From Pseudomonas marginalis (GTDB lineage: Bacteria; Pseudomonadota; Gammaproteobacteria; Pseudomonadales; Pseudomonadaceae), in assembly GCF_001645105.1 (NCBI RefSeq), contig NZ_LKEG01000044.1, forward strand, positions 330,793-394,792: a stretch of DNA of 64,000 nt. Reading direction: 5' to 3'. The first letter of the stretch is position 1. Each line of letters opens with the position of its first letter. Shown here in pieces: positions 25,178-33,036 of the stretch. The notes below the pieces were generated by a model. The model ran no database searches, was not told the DNA's origin, and worked only from the letters and a program-made list of their open reading frames with translations. The translations under genes and the position numbers were made by a program.

Positions 25178-26515
25178 ATGTTTGCTTTCTTTCGTCCTGC
25201 CGCACATCAGGCGCCCCTGCCTGAAGAAAAAATAGACAGTACCTACCGACGCCTGCGCTGGCAGATCTTCGCCGGTATTTTCTTCGGTTACGCCGGGTAC
25301 TACCTGCTGCGCAAAAACTTCTCCCTCGCCATGCCGTACCTGATCGACGAGGGTTACACCCGTGGCGAACTGGGCCTGGCGATGTCCGCCATCGCGATTG
25401 CCTACGGCCTGTCCAAATTCCTCATGGGCCTGGTGTCCGACCGCTCCAACCCGCGCTATTTCCTGCCCTTCGGCCTGCTGGTTTCAGCAGGGGTGATGTT
25501 CATTTTCGGTTTCGCACCTTGGGCGACGTCCAGCGTGACCATGATGTTCATTTTGCTGTTCATCAATGGCTGGGCCCAGGGCATGGGCTGGCCGCCGAGC
25601 GGACGCACCATGGTGCACTGGTGGTCGCAGAAAGAACGCGGTGGTGTGGTGTCGGTGTGGAACGTGGCGCATAACGTCGGCGGCGGCCTGATCGGCCCGC
25701 TGTTCCTGCTGGGCATGGCCTGGTTCAACGACTGGCATGCGGCGTTCTATGTACCGGCGACAGTGGCCTTGGCAGTGGCAGCGTTTGCCTTCATCACCAT
25801 GCGCGACACGCCGCAGTCGGTCGGCCTGCCGCCGATTGAGAAATACAAGAACGATTACCCGGAAGGCTACGACGCCAGCCACGAAGACGAATTCAGCGCC
25901 AAGGAAATTTTCGTCAAGTACGTGCTGCGCAATAAAATGCTGTGGTACATCGCCTTCGCCAACGTCTTCGTCTACCTGCTGCGCTACGGCGTACTGGATT
26001 GGGCACCGACCTACCTCAAGGAAGCCAAGCACTTCACGGTCGATAAATCATCCTGGGCGTACTTCTTCTACGAATGGGCGGGTATCCCAGGCACGCTGCT
26101 GTGCGGCTGGATGTCGGACAAGATCTTCCGTGGCAACCGTGGCCTGACCGGTATCGTGTTCATGGCGCTGGTGACCGTGGCGACCCTGGTGTACTGGCTC
26201 AACCCGCCGGGTAACCCGATGGTCGACATGATCGCGCTGGTGTCCATCGGCTTCCTGATCTACGGCCCAGTGATGTTGATCGGCCTGCAAGCGCTGGAAC
26301 TGGCACCGAAGAAAGCCGCCGGCACCGCGGCAGGTTTCACCGGTCTGTTCGGTTACCTGGGCGGCTCGGTGGCGGCGAGCGCGGCCATGGGCTACACCGT
26401 GGACCATTTCGGCTGGGACGGTGGTTTTGTGCTGCTGATTGGCGCGTGCGTATTGGCGATCGCCTTCCTGATCCCCACGCTGTGGCACACCAACAGCGTC
26501 AGCTCGGCGCGTTAA
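25178..26515 (+). CDS. glpT: Glycerol-3-phosphate transporter
   Basis: The 445-residue protein is a 12-span major facilitator of the organophosphate:phosphate antiporter family. It exchanges external glycerol-3-phosphate for internal phosphate. The N-terminus carries the conserved RWQIFAGIFFGYAGYYLLRKNFSLAMPYL segment with the substrate-site Arg, and GWAQGMGWPPSGRTMVHWWS is the family signature. The start has a GGAG site 9 nt upstream. The stop overlaps the convergent ChaC-like gene by 4 nt. Confidence 0.96.
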   Translation: MFAFFRPAAHQAPLPEEKIDSTYRRLRWQIFAGIFFGYAGYYLLRKNFSLAMPYLIDEGYTRGELGLAMSAIAIAYGLSKFLMGLVSDRSNPRYFLPFGLLVSAGVMFIFGFAPWATSSVTMMFILLFINGWAQGMGWPPSGRTMVHWWSQKERGGVVSVWNVAHNVGGGLIGPLFLLGMAWFNDWHAAFYVPATVALAVAAFAFITMRDTPQSVGLPPIEKYKNDYPEGYDASHEDEFSAKEIFVKYVLRNKMLWYIAFANVFVYLLRYGVLDWAPTYLKEAKHFTVDKSSWAYFFYEWAGIPGTLLCGWMSDKIFRGNRGLTGIVFMALVTVATLVYWLNPPGNPMVDMIALVSIGFLIYGPVMLIGLQALELAPKKAAGTAAGFTGLFGYLGGSVAASAAMGYTVDHFGWDGGFVLLIGACVLAIAFLIPTLWHTNSVSSAR

Positions 26516-27165
26516 TCGCCTGAGCAATCCTTTGCACAACGCTTGAGCCGCGCCTCCAGGTTTTTATCTGGCATGGCGTGGCTACGCAGGGCGTTGACGG
26601 TCTGCTCGACATAATCGCGAGTGGTGCCGTAACGCCCGCAAGCGCTTTGCAACACATGGTTCAGCACGATGTCGGGCAGGTTGCCGGCGTAGCTGGGCAG
26701 GTGTCGCTCCAATACAAACCCGAGCGCCTGCACGGTACTGCCATCCTCAAGACGGCAACTGAGCCAGTGCGGCCGATAGGAGGGGTAAGGCATCTCGCGC
26801 TGCCACAGGGCATAAAGCGAGGCCTCCAGCTGATCTTCCGGCAAGCGGTAAGCGAACCCACTGCAAGAGCCTCCACGGTCCAGACCAAACACCAGCCCCG
26901 GCAACTCCGGCGTGCCCCGATGCTCGTGAGACCACAGGTACAGGCCCCGGTGATAACCGTGAACCCGCGCCCGCACGCGCTCGGTCGACGAGCATTCAGG
27001 CCGCCAGATCAGCGAACCATACGCAAACAGCCAGACCGGCCCACCCTTATGCCGAGCCATGGTGGCTTGCATCGAGCTCATCAATTGTTCGTGAGTGAGT
27101 TGCGGCCCAAGATCGAGTCGCGGAGGGTAAGCCAATTGCAAAAGATCGGTTTCAATGGCGGTCAT
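26512..27165 (-). CDS. ChaC-like gamma-glutamylcyclotransferase
   Basis: The 217-residue enzyme matches the ChaC family, which cleaves glutathione to 5-oxoproline and Cys-Gly. The substrate loop VWLFAYGSLIWRPE (~residues 43-56) and the catalytic-Glu segment (ALWQREMPYPSYRP) are present. It acts in the cytoplasm. The gene is convergent with glpT and sits 27 bp downstream of the receptor gene's stop codon. Confidence 0.9.
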   Translation of the reverse strand: MTAIETDLLQLAYPPRLDLGPQLTHEQLMSSMQATMARHKGGPVWLFAYGSLIWRPECSSTERVRARVHGYHRGLYLWSHEHRGTPELPGLVFGLDRGGSCSGFAYRLPEDQLEASLYALWQREMPYPSYRPHWLSCRLEDGSTVQALGFVLERHLPSYAGNLPDIVLNHVLQSACGRYGTTRDYVEQTVNALRSHAMPDKNLEARLKRCAKDCSGD

Positions 27166-27192
27166 GGCAAATCGCTTAGGTCTCCTGTGCTC

Positions 27193-29580
27193 TTACCAGT
27201 TATAGGCAACTTTACCGTAATAGAACGCGCCGCTGTAACCGTACGGCGAAAAAGTGCTATAGGCCAAATTGCCACCACTGCTGGCGAAGGCGTTGACCTT
27301 CTCCGGGTACTTATCAGTGACGTTGTCGCCGCCCAGGGTGAAGGTCCAGTTCTTCAGCGTGTAGTCTGCCGACAGGTCCAGCACCCAGGCCGCCTTGAAG
27401 GTCTGGTCATTGACCTTGTCTGCCTGGTAGCTGGTGAATTCACCATAGCGCACCAGGTTGCTGTGCAGCGCCCAACGGCCGAAGGTGAAGTCGTTACCCA
27501 GGCTCAGCTTATGTTGTGGCGTGGTATCGCCGAGCAACCCGATACGCTCGCGACGGTCCACGCGCAACAGGTTCACACCCAGGCTGTCGAGAATCGCCGG
27601 GTTGGCTTTTACGTCGGTGACTTTGGTGTGGTTGTAGTTATAGCCCACGGTGCTGTTCCAGCGGATACCGTTATCGAACTGGTAGCGATAGTTGGCCACG
27701 AGGTCGACACCGTCGGTGCTGGTGTCAGTCGCGTTGGTGAAGTAGCGGGCGCTGGTGTAGTTGATGTTGCCCACGCCATTGGCTTGCAGGTAGGCAATCG
27801 CCGCCGGGTTGAGGTTCAGGTTTGACGACAGGCTGATGCGGTCGCGGATGTCGATACGGTACACATCGAGCGTCACGGTCAGGTCATCGGCAGGCTCCAG
27901 CACCAGGCCGAGGCTGTAGTTGCGGGACTTTTCAGCCTTGAGGTCTTCGGCGCCGAGCAAGCGAGCCACCTGGCTGTTGGCCGGGAAGGTGCCCGCTTCC
28001 TGGACGGTACTGCCGATCAGTTGCGATGAGGTGTAGGCAAAGTTCTGCTGGGCCAGGGACGGCGCGCGGAAACCATTGGAAATACTGCCGCGCAAGGCCA
28101 CCTGCGGGGTGAAGTCGTAGCGGGCCGACAGCGAGCCACTGACGTTGGAACCGAAGTCGCTGTAGTCCTCATGGCGCACGGCGGCGGAGGCGCTGAGTTT
28201 TTCGGTGAAATTGGTTTCCAGGTCCAGGTACTGCGCCCAGTTATGCCGCGTGCTCGTACCGGCGTCGGCATCGCGGAAACCGCCCAGGCCGGAGCTGCCG
28301 GTCTGGAAGTAGGACGCCGGCTCACCCGCTTCGATCTCGTAACCCTGGTGCAGGTATTCGCCACCAAAGGCCACGGAGACCGGGTAAGGCAGGAAGCCCA
28401 CGTCGAACTCACGCGACAGGTCCAGGCTGATCTGCTTCTGATCGTTGCTCAGGGTGCCGTTGTTGAACTTGCGCAGCGTGGCCAGGCTCAGGGACGTGTT
28501 GATGGTTTCGGTGCCCAGCTCGTACTGGTTCTTGCCGTAGTTGGCCGACAGGTCGTAATGCCAGTCGTAGGCCAATAGCCCGCGCAGGCCCACCACCAGC
28601 GAGGTGTCTTCCAGGTTGCCCTTGATCAGCGGCAGGTAGCCGTTGGGGTTGAGTGCCGCGATGTTGTTGGAGGCGTTGCTCGCCCGGTAAAACGCTGCCG
28701 TCTCCCCGCGCCGTTTGCTGTAGCCACCGAAGCTGTAGAACTCGGCGGCATCGTTGAAGGCATATTCCGAGTTGAACTGGAATTTGCCTTCATCGGTGGC
28801 CGGCTCGCCCTGGCGGAACACGCGCTGGCCGTAGGTGGTGGAACCGATGCTGGCTGGGCGGTAATCATTGCCGGCGCGGTTGGTGTAATCGTTATCGGCG
28901 CCTTCGGCCGACAGGTTGATAAAGCCGTTGTCGCCCAGCGCCAGGCCGGTATTGCCGCTGACATTACGCTGGATACCGTCGCCCTTCTTGTACTCGCCGA
29001 ACTTGGTGGAGATCGAGCCGCCCTGGTCGGCGTGCTTGAGGATCACGTTGATCACCCCGGCAATCGCATCGGAGCCATAGCGGGCGGACGCGCCGTCGCG
29101 CAGCACTTCGATATGGTCCACCGCCGACAGCGGGATCGCGTTCAAGTCCGCCGGTGCAGAGCCACGGCCCACCGCCCCACCCAGGTTAACGAAGGCGCTG
29201 GTGTGGCGACGTTTGCCATTGACCAGCACCAGCACCTGATCCGGCGACAGGCCGCGCAATTGCGCAGGGCGCACCAGTTCGGCGCCGTCCACCAGGCTTG
29301 GGCGTGGGAAATTGATCGACGGAATCAGCCGCGCCAACACCGCGCCCAACTCATCGGAACCCGTGCTGCGCAAGGTATCGCCGGAAATCACATCGATCGG
29401 TGACAGCGAAGCACTGGCCGTACGCTCCTGGGCGCGGGTACCGGTGACGATCACAGTGTCGAGCTTGGGTGTATCGGTGGCGGACGTTTCGGCCGCAAAG
29501 ACGGGATTGAAACCCACAGCGGTCAGCAAATTGGCCGACAAAATCGCCGTGTACAGCGCGTGTTGCTTGTAGCTCCCCAT
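27193..29580 (-). CDS. TonB-dependent outer-membrane receptor
   Basis: The 795-residue protein has a signal peptide (to ~residue 30), a TonB box DTVIV at 41-45, a plug domain (LRGLSPDQVLVLVNGKRRHTS; VDHIEVLRDGASARYGSDAIAGVINV) and a 22-strand barrel ending in an aromatic residue (YYGKVAYNW). It imports a scarce ligand using TonB energy. The plug resembles receptors annotated for generic or non-siderophore ligands, and no siderophore or vitamin genes are adjacent, so the ligand is unknown. Confidence 0.93.
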   Translation of the reverse strand: MGSYKQHALYTAILSANLLTAVGFNPVFAAETSATDTPKLDTVIVTGTRAQERTASASLSPIDVISGDTLRSTGSDELGAVLARLIPSINFPRPSLVDGAELVRPAQLRGLSPDQVLVLVNGKRRHTSAFVNLGGAVGRGSAPADLNAIPLSAVDHIEVLRDGASARYGSDAIAGVINVILKHADQGGSISTKFGEYKKGDGIQRNVSGNTGLALGDNGFINLSAEGADNDYTNRAGNDYRPASIGSTTYGQRVFRQGEPATDEGKFQFNSEYAFNDAAEFYSFGGYSKRRGETAAFYRASNASNNIAALNPNGYLPLIKGNLEDTSLVVGLRGLLAYDWHYDLSANYGKNQYELGTETINTSLSLATLRKFNNGTLSNDQKQISLDLSREFDVGFLPYPVSVAFGGEYLHQGYEIEAGEPASYFQTGSSGLGGFRDADAGTSTRHNWAQYLDLETNFTEKLSASAAVRHEDYSDFGSNVSGSLSARYDFTPQVALRGSISNGFRAPSLAQQNFAYTSSQLIGSTVQEAGTFPANSQVARLLGAEDLKAEKSRNYSLGLVLEPADDLTVTLDVYRIDIRDRISLSSNLNLNPAAIAYLQANGVGNINYTSARYFTNATDTSTDGVDLVANYRYQFDNGIRWNSTVGYNYNHTKVTDVKANPAILDSLGVNLLRVDRRERIGLLGDTTPQHKLSLGNDFTFGRWALHSNLVRYGEFTSYQADKVNDQTFKAAWVLDLSADYTLKNWTFTLGGDNVTDKYPEKVNAFASSGGNLAYSTFSPYGYSGAFYYGKVAYNW

Positions 29581-29905
29581 ACCGCTCCCCTTGAATCAAA
29601 AACCAGAACGTCGTGCTCTGAGTTCGTACGATCGATCCGGCTGGCGGGCGGTGGCGGTCAGTGATTGGTTGTTGTGAGTGTTCGGTAGTCCGTTGATATA
29701 TAGCCTAATGATATTTATGAAACAAATTAAATACCTTTAAAGAATAAGCGAATGCATAAGCAAACCCGCCCATTCATCAGGATTGAGCGCGCCAATCTCG
29801 CTACTTTCAGCCCCGGTTCAGCCTGGGAACGTGCCAAACCCTCAAAATAACGCACACATCACGACCCACCTAGCCGCCCAATAATCGACTACCGAGGTCG
29901 CACCC
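29581..29905. other. Divergent intergenic region (325 bp) between TonB receptor and PagP-like gene
   Basis: The region is AT-rich at 29690-29760, in contrast to its surroundings, and should hold the two promoters. TAATGATATTTATGA near 29703 has some likeness to a Fur box but lies in AT-rich DNA where chance matches are frequent. I see no small gene or clear palindrome here. Confidence 0.5.
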
Positions 29906-30388
29906 ATGAAGAAATTCCGACTGCCTGGCCTGTTGCTGCTGGCCCAGGCCACCACCGCACTGGCGGGCGAAACATCCGCTACCGAGGACGACAAAGGCTT
30001 CTGGTATGCACAGACCAGCGTCTACACGCGGCACTTCGCGCCCGACCCAGACCACAACAACAACCAGGATCTGATCGGCCTGGAGCGCAACGAAGCATCC
30101 GGTTTTGTGTACGGCGGGGCGACGTTCCGCAACTCGTTCCGCCAACGCTCGTACTACGCCTATGCGGGCAAGCGCTATGACATGGCCGACTATCCGGTGT
30201 ATTTGAAGCTGACAGGCGGGGCGATCCAAGGTTATCGCGGCAAGTACCGCGACAAGATCCCGTTGAATCGTTTTGGCGTGGCGCCGGTGATCATTCCGTC
30301 CGTGGGCACGCATTACGGGCCGGTGGCGGCGGAGTTGGTGTTACTGGGGTTCAACGCAGCGATGGTGACGACCGGCGTACGATTTTGA
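29906..30388 (+). CDS. PagP-like outer-membrane beta-barrel protein
   Basis: The 160-residue protein has a signal peptide (LALAGETS, cleavage ~20) and a ~140-residue barrel. The second half resembles lipid A palmitoyltransferase PagP: LKLTGGAIQGYRGKYRDKIP, LNRFGVAPVIIPSVG and YGPVAAELVLLGF line up with the PagP TAGVTAR...PVLLPLASVGYGPV region. His43 (SVYTRHF) could be the catalytic His; the Asp-Ser pair of PagP is replaced by Asn76-Ser77 (TFRNSF). The protein may modify lipids or be a relative with another role. Automatic annotation as a glycerol-3-phosphate transporter, if met, would be misleading. Confidence 0.55.
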   Translation: MKKFRLPGLLLLAQATTALAGETSATEDDKGFWYAQTSVYTRHFAPDPDHNNNQDLIGLERNEASGFVYGGATFRNSFRQRSYYAYAGKRYDMADYPVYLKLTGGAIQGYRGKYRDKIPLNRFGVAPVIIPSVGTHYGPVAAELVLLGFNAAMVTTGVRF

Positions 30389-30390
30389 CT

Positions 30391-30526
30391 CTGTGGTGAG
30401 CAGGCTTGCCCTGCGTTGGGCTGCGAAGCAGCCCCACACCAGACGACTCGCTTTAACTGAAACTGCGCGGTGCCTTTACTGGGGCTGCTTCGCAGCCCAA
30501 CGCAGGGCAAGCCTGCTCACTACAAA
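30391..30526. repeat. Long REP-type inverted pair
   Basis: GTGGTGAGCAGGCTTGCCCTGCGTTGGGCTGCGAAGCAGCC (from 30393) and its inverted copy GGCTGCTTCGCAGCCCAACG...CTGCTCACTAC (to ~30525) flank a ~45-bp spacer. Each arm also holds an internal hairpin (GGCTGC..GCAGCC). It separates convergent genes. Confidence 0.88.
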
Positions 30527-30545
30527 AGCATTCCCAGTAGGTCTC

Positions 30546-31514
30546 TCAGCGTGGCGCGTAGGCAAACACATCGGCACGCATCTGGTGCGCATCCATACCG
30601 GCCTCGACCAGGGCATCCAGGGTGCCGTAGATCATCGCCGGTGAACCGCTGGCGTAGACGTGCACCGACTTGAGGTCGGTGATGTCTTCGCACACCGCCT
30701 CGTGCAGCAACCCGCAGCGCCCTTCCCAGCCGCACAAGTCACTGACGACTTTGTGCAGGAACAGGTTGGGCAGTTGCAGCCACTGGTCCCAGTGTTCTAT
30801 CTGGTAGAAATCTTCCGGGCGACGCACGCCCCAGTACAGGTGCACCGGGTGCTTGAAGCCGGACGCGCGACAATGTTCGATCAGGCTGTGCATCTGCGCC
30901 ATGCCGGTGCCGGCGGCGATCAACACCAGCGGCCCATCCGGCAACTCGGCCAAATGGGTGTCGCCGAACGGCAGCTCCACACGGGCCATCTGATTGCGCT
31001 GCAGTTGCTCCAGCAAGCTACGCGCGCTGTCCTCACGGGCCAGCACATGCAGCTCCAGCTCGCGCCCGGCATGGGGGGCCGACGCCAGGGAAAACGCCGA
31101 CTTCTCGCCATTCTCCCGCTCGATCATCAAGTATTGCCCGGCGTGGTAACGCACCGCCTTGCCGGCTGGCGCCCGCAGGCGCACACGCCACACGTCGCCA
31201 CCGACCTCTACACATTCACTCAATTGGCACGACAACTTGCGCAACGGCAACTCTCCCGGCGCCAGCACGCCATCCCACAACACAACGCAGTCTTCCAGCG
31301 GCTCAGCGATGCAGGTGTAGAACTCGCCGTGGTCACGCACCTCACCGGCTTGCTGCACGCGGCCCTCCACCAACAGCGCCGCGCACACATGGCACACGCC
31401 GTTGCGGCAGGCCTGGGGGCATTCGTAGCCCAGGCGGCGCGCACCTTCGAGGATTCGCTCGCCGGGGACCAGCTCCAGCACGGCGCCGGAAGGTTGCAGG
31501 GTTACACGCATCAA
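30546..31514 (-). CDS. Ferredoxin-NAD(P)H flavin reductase (CDP-6-deoxy-glucoseen reductase-like)
   Basis: The 322-residue protein fuses an N-terminal plant-type 2Fe-2S ferredoxin (cluster cysteines in ACRNGVCHVC and a later YTC) to an FAD-binding domain (YHAGQYLMIERENGEKSAFSLASAP) and an NAD-binding domain (LVLIAAGTGMAQMHSLIEHC). It should pass electrons from NAD(P)H through FAD to the cluster. Its start overlaps the ubiD stop by 4 nt, so the two are translationally coupled. The name taken from sugar biosynthesis is unlikely to reflect its role here; flavin or quinone metabolism linked to UbiD is an inference. Confidence 0.85.
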   Translation of the reverse strand: MMRVTLQPSGAVLELVPGERILEGARRLGYECPQACRNGVCHVCAALLVEGRVQQAGEVRDHGEFYTCIAEPLEDCVVLWDGVLAPGELPLRKLSCQLSECVEVGGDVWRVRLRAPAGKAVRYHAGQYLMIERENGEKSAFSLASAPHAGRELELHVLAREDSARSLLEQLQRNQMARVELPFGDTHLAELPDGPLVLIAAGTGMAQMHSLIEHCRASGFKHPVHLYWGVRRPEDFYQIEHWDQWLQLPNLFLHKVVSDLCGWEGRCGLLHEAVCEDITDLKSVHVYASGSPAMIYGTLDALVEAGMDAHQMRADVFAYAPR

Positions 31515-32977
31515 TCTATTCCCAATTCTTTCCAGATCGCATCAACACGCGCGGTGACGGCTTCATCCTTGACGATCACCCTGCCCCACTCGCGGGTGGT
31601 TTCACCCGGCCATTTGTGGGTAGCGTCCAGGCCCATCTTTGACCCCAGGCCAGACACGGGCGACGCGAAGTCGAGGTAGTCGATCGGCGTGTTGTCGATC
31701 ATCACAGTGTCGCGCTTGGGGTCCATGCGCGTGGTGATGGCCCAGATCACGTCGTTCCAGTCGCGGGCATTGATGTCGTCGTCGGTGACAATAACGAACT
31801 TGGTGTACATGAACTGTCGCAAAAACGACCACACACCGAGCATTACCCGCTTGGCATGACCGGGATACGACTTCTTCATGGTCACGATGGCCATGCGGTA
31901 CGAGCAGCCTTCCGGCGGCAGGTAGAAGTCGGTGATCTCCGGGAATTGCTTTTGCAGGATCGGCACGAACACTTCGTTGAGCGCCACGCCGAGAATGGCC
32001 GGCTCATCCGGCGGACGGCCGGTGTAGGTGCTGTGGTAGATCGGTTTGATCCGATGGGTGATGCGCTCGACGGTGAACACCGGGAAGCTGTCGACTTCGT
32101 TGTAGTAGCCGGTGTGGTCGCCGTAAGGGCCTTCATCCGCCATTTCGCCGGGATGAATCACGCCTTCGAGGATGATTTCGGCAGTCGCCGGCACTTGCAG
32201 GTCGTTGCCGCGGCACTTCACCAGCTCGGTACGGTTGCCGCGCAGCAGGCCGGCGAAGGCGTATTCGGACAGGCTGTCAGGCACCGGGGTCACGGCCCCG
32301 AGGATGGTGGCCGGGTCGGCACCCAGGGCTACGGAGACCGGGAACGGTTTACCAGGGTGTTTTTCGCACCACTCGCGGAAGTCCAAGGCACCGCCACGGT
32401 GGCTCAGCCAGCGCATGATCACCTTGTTGCGGCCGATCACTTGCTGGCGGTAGATACCGAGGTTCTGGCGATCCTTGTTCGGGCCTTTGGTGACGGTCAG
32501 GCCCCAGGTGATCAGCGGGCCGACGTCGCCGGGCCAGCAGGTCTGTACCGGCAGCATGGCGAGGTCGACATCATCGCCTTCGATGACCACTTCCTGGCAC
32601 ACCGCGTCCTTGACCACCTTGGGGGCCATGGCAATGATCTTGCGGAAGATCGGCAGCTTCGACCAGGCATCCTTCAGCCCCTTGGGCGGCTCGGGCTCCT
32701 TGAGGAAGGCCAGCAACTTGCCGATCTCGCGAAGCTCGCTGACCGACTCGGCGCCCATGCCAAAAGCCACGCGCTCGGGGGTACCGAAGAGGTTGCCCAG
32801 CACCGGAATATCAAAGCCGGTCGGGTTCTCGAACAGCAGCGCCGGGCCCTTGTTGCGCAGGGTACGGTCGCAAATCTCAGTCATTTCCAGCACCGGGGAA
32901 ATCGGCATCTGGATACGTTTCAACTCTCCGCGCTGCTCAAGTTGCTGCACGAAATCCCGAAGATCCTTGAATTTCAT
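31511..32977 (-). CDS. ubiD: 4-hydroxy-3-polyprenylbenzoate decarboxylase
   Basis: The 488-residue enzyme removes the carboxyl group of the prenylated ring in ubiquinone synthesis, using prenylated FMN made by UbiX. The N-terminus MKFKDLRDFVQQLEQRGELK, the ELR..E region and ENPTGFDIPVLGNLFGTPERVA are family hallmarks. The ATG at 32977 gives the E. coli-like start; the track opening three codons earlier adds nothing. It precedes the coupled reductase gene. Confidence 0.96.
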   Translation of the reverse strand: MKFKDLRDFVQQLEQRGELKRIQMPISPVLEMTEICDRTLRNKGPALLFENPTGFDIPVLGNLFGTPERVAFGMGAESVSELREIGKLLAFLKEPEPPKGLKDAWSKLPIFRKIIAMAPKVVKDAVCQEVVIEGDDVDLAMLPVQTCWPGDVGPLITWGLTVTKGPNKDRQNLGIYRQQVIGRNKVIMRWLSHRGGALDFREWCEKHPGKPFPVSVALGADPATILGAVTPVPDSLSEYAFAGLLRGNRTELVKCRGNDLQVPATAEIILEGVIHPGEMADEGPYGDHTGYYNEVDSFPVFTVERITHRIKPIYHSTYTGRPPDEPAILGVALNEVFVPILQKQFPEITDFYLPPEGCSYRMAIVTMKKSYPGHAKRVMLGVWSFLRQFMYTKFVIVTDDDINARDWNDVIWAITTRMDPKRDTVMIDNTPIDYLDFASPVSGLGSKMGLDATHKWPGETTREWGRVIVKDEAVTARVDAIWKELGID

Positions 32978-33036
32978 TAACCATGCCACCCGTAAAATAG
33001 GCGTACATCCTACCTGCTCTGAAGGCAGCTGGCAGC

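Noticed and set aside
29700..29720. Fur box upstream of the TonB-dependent receptor
   Set aside because: The match (about 12 of 19) lies in AT-rich DNA where this is expected by chance, and the receptor subtype does not point to iron.
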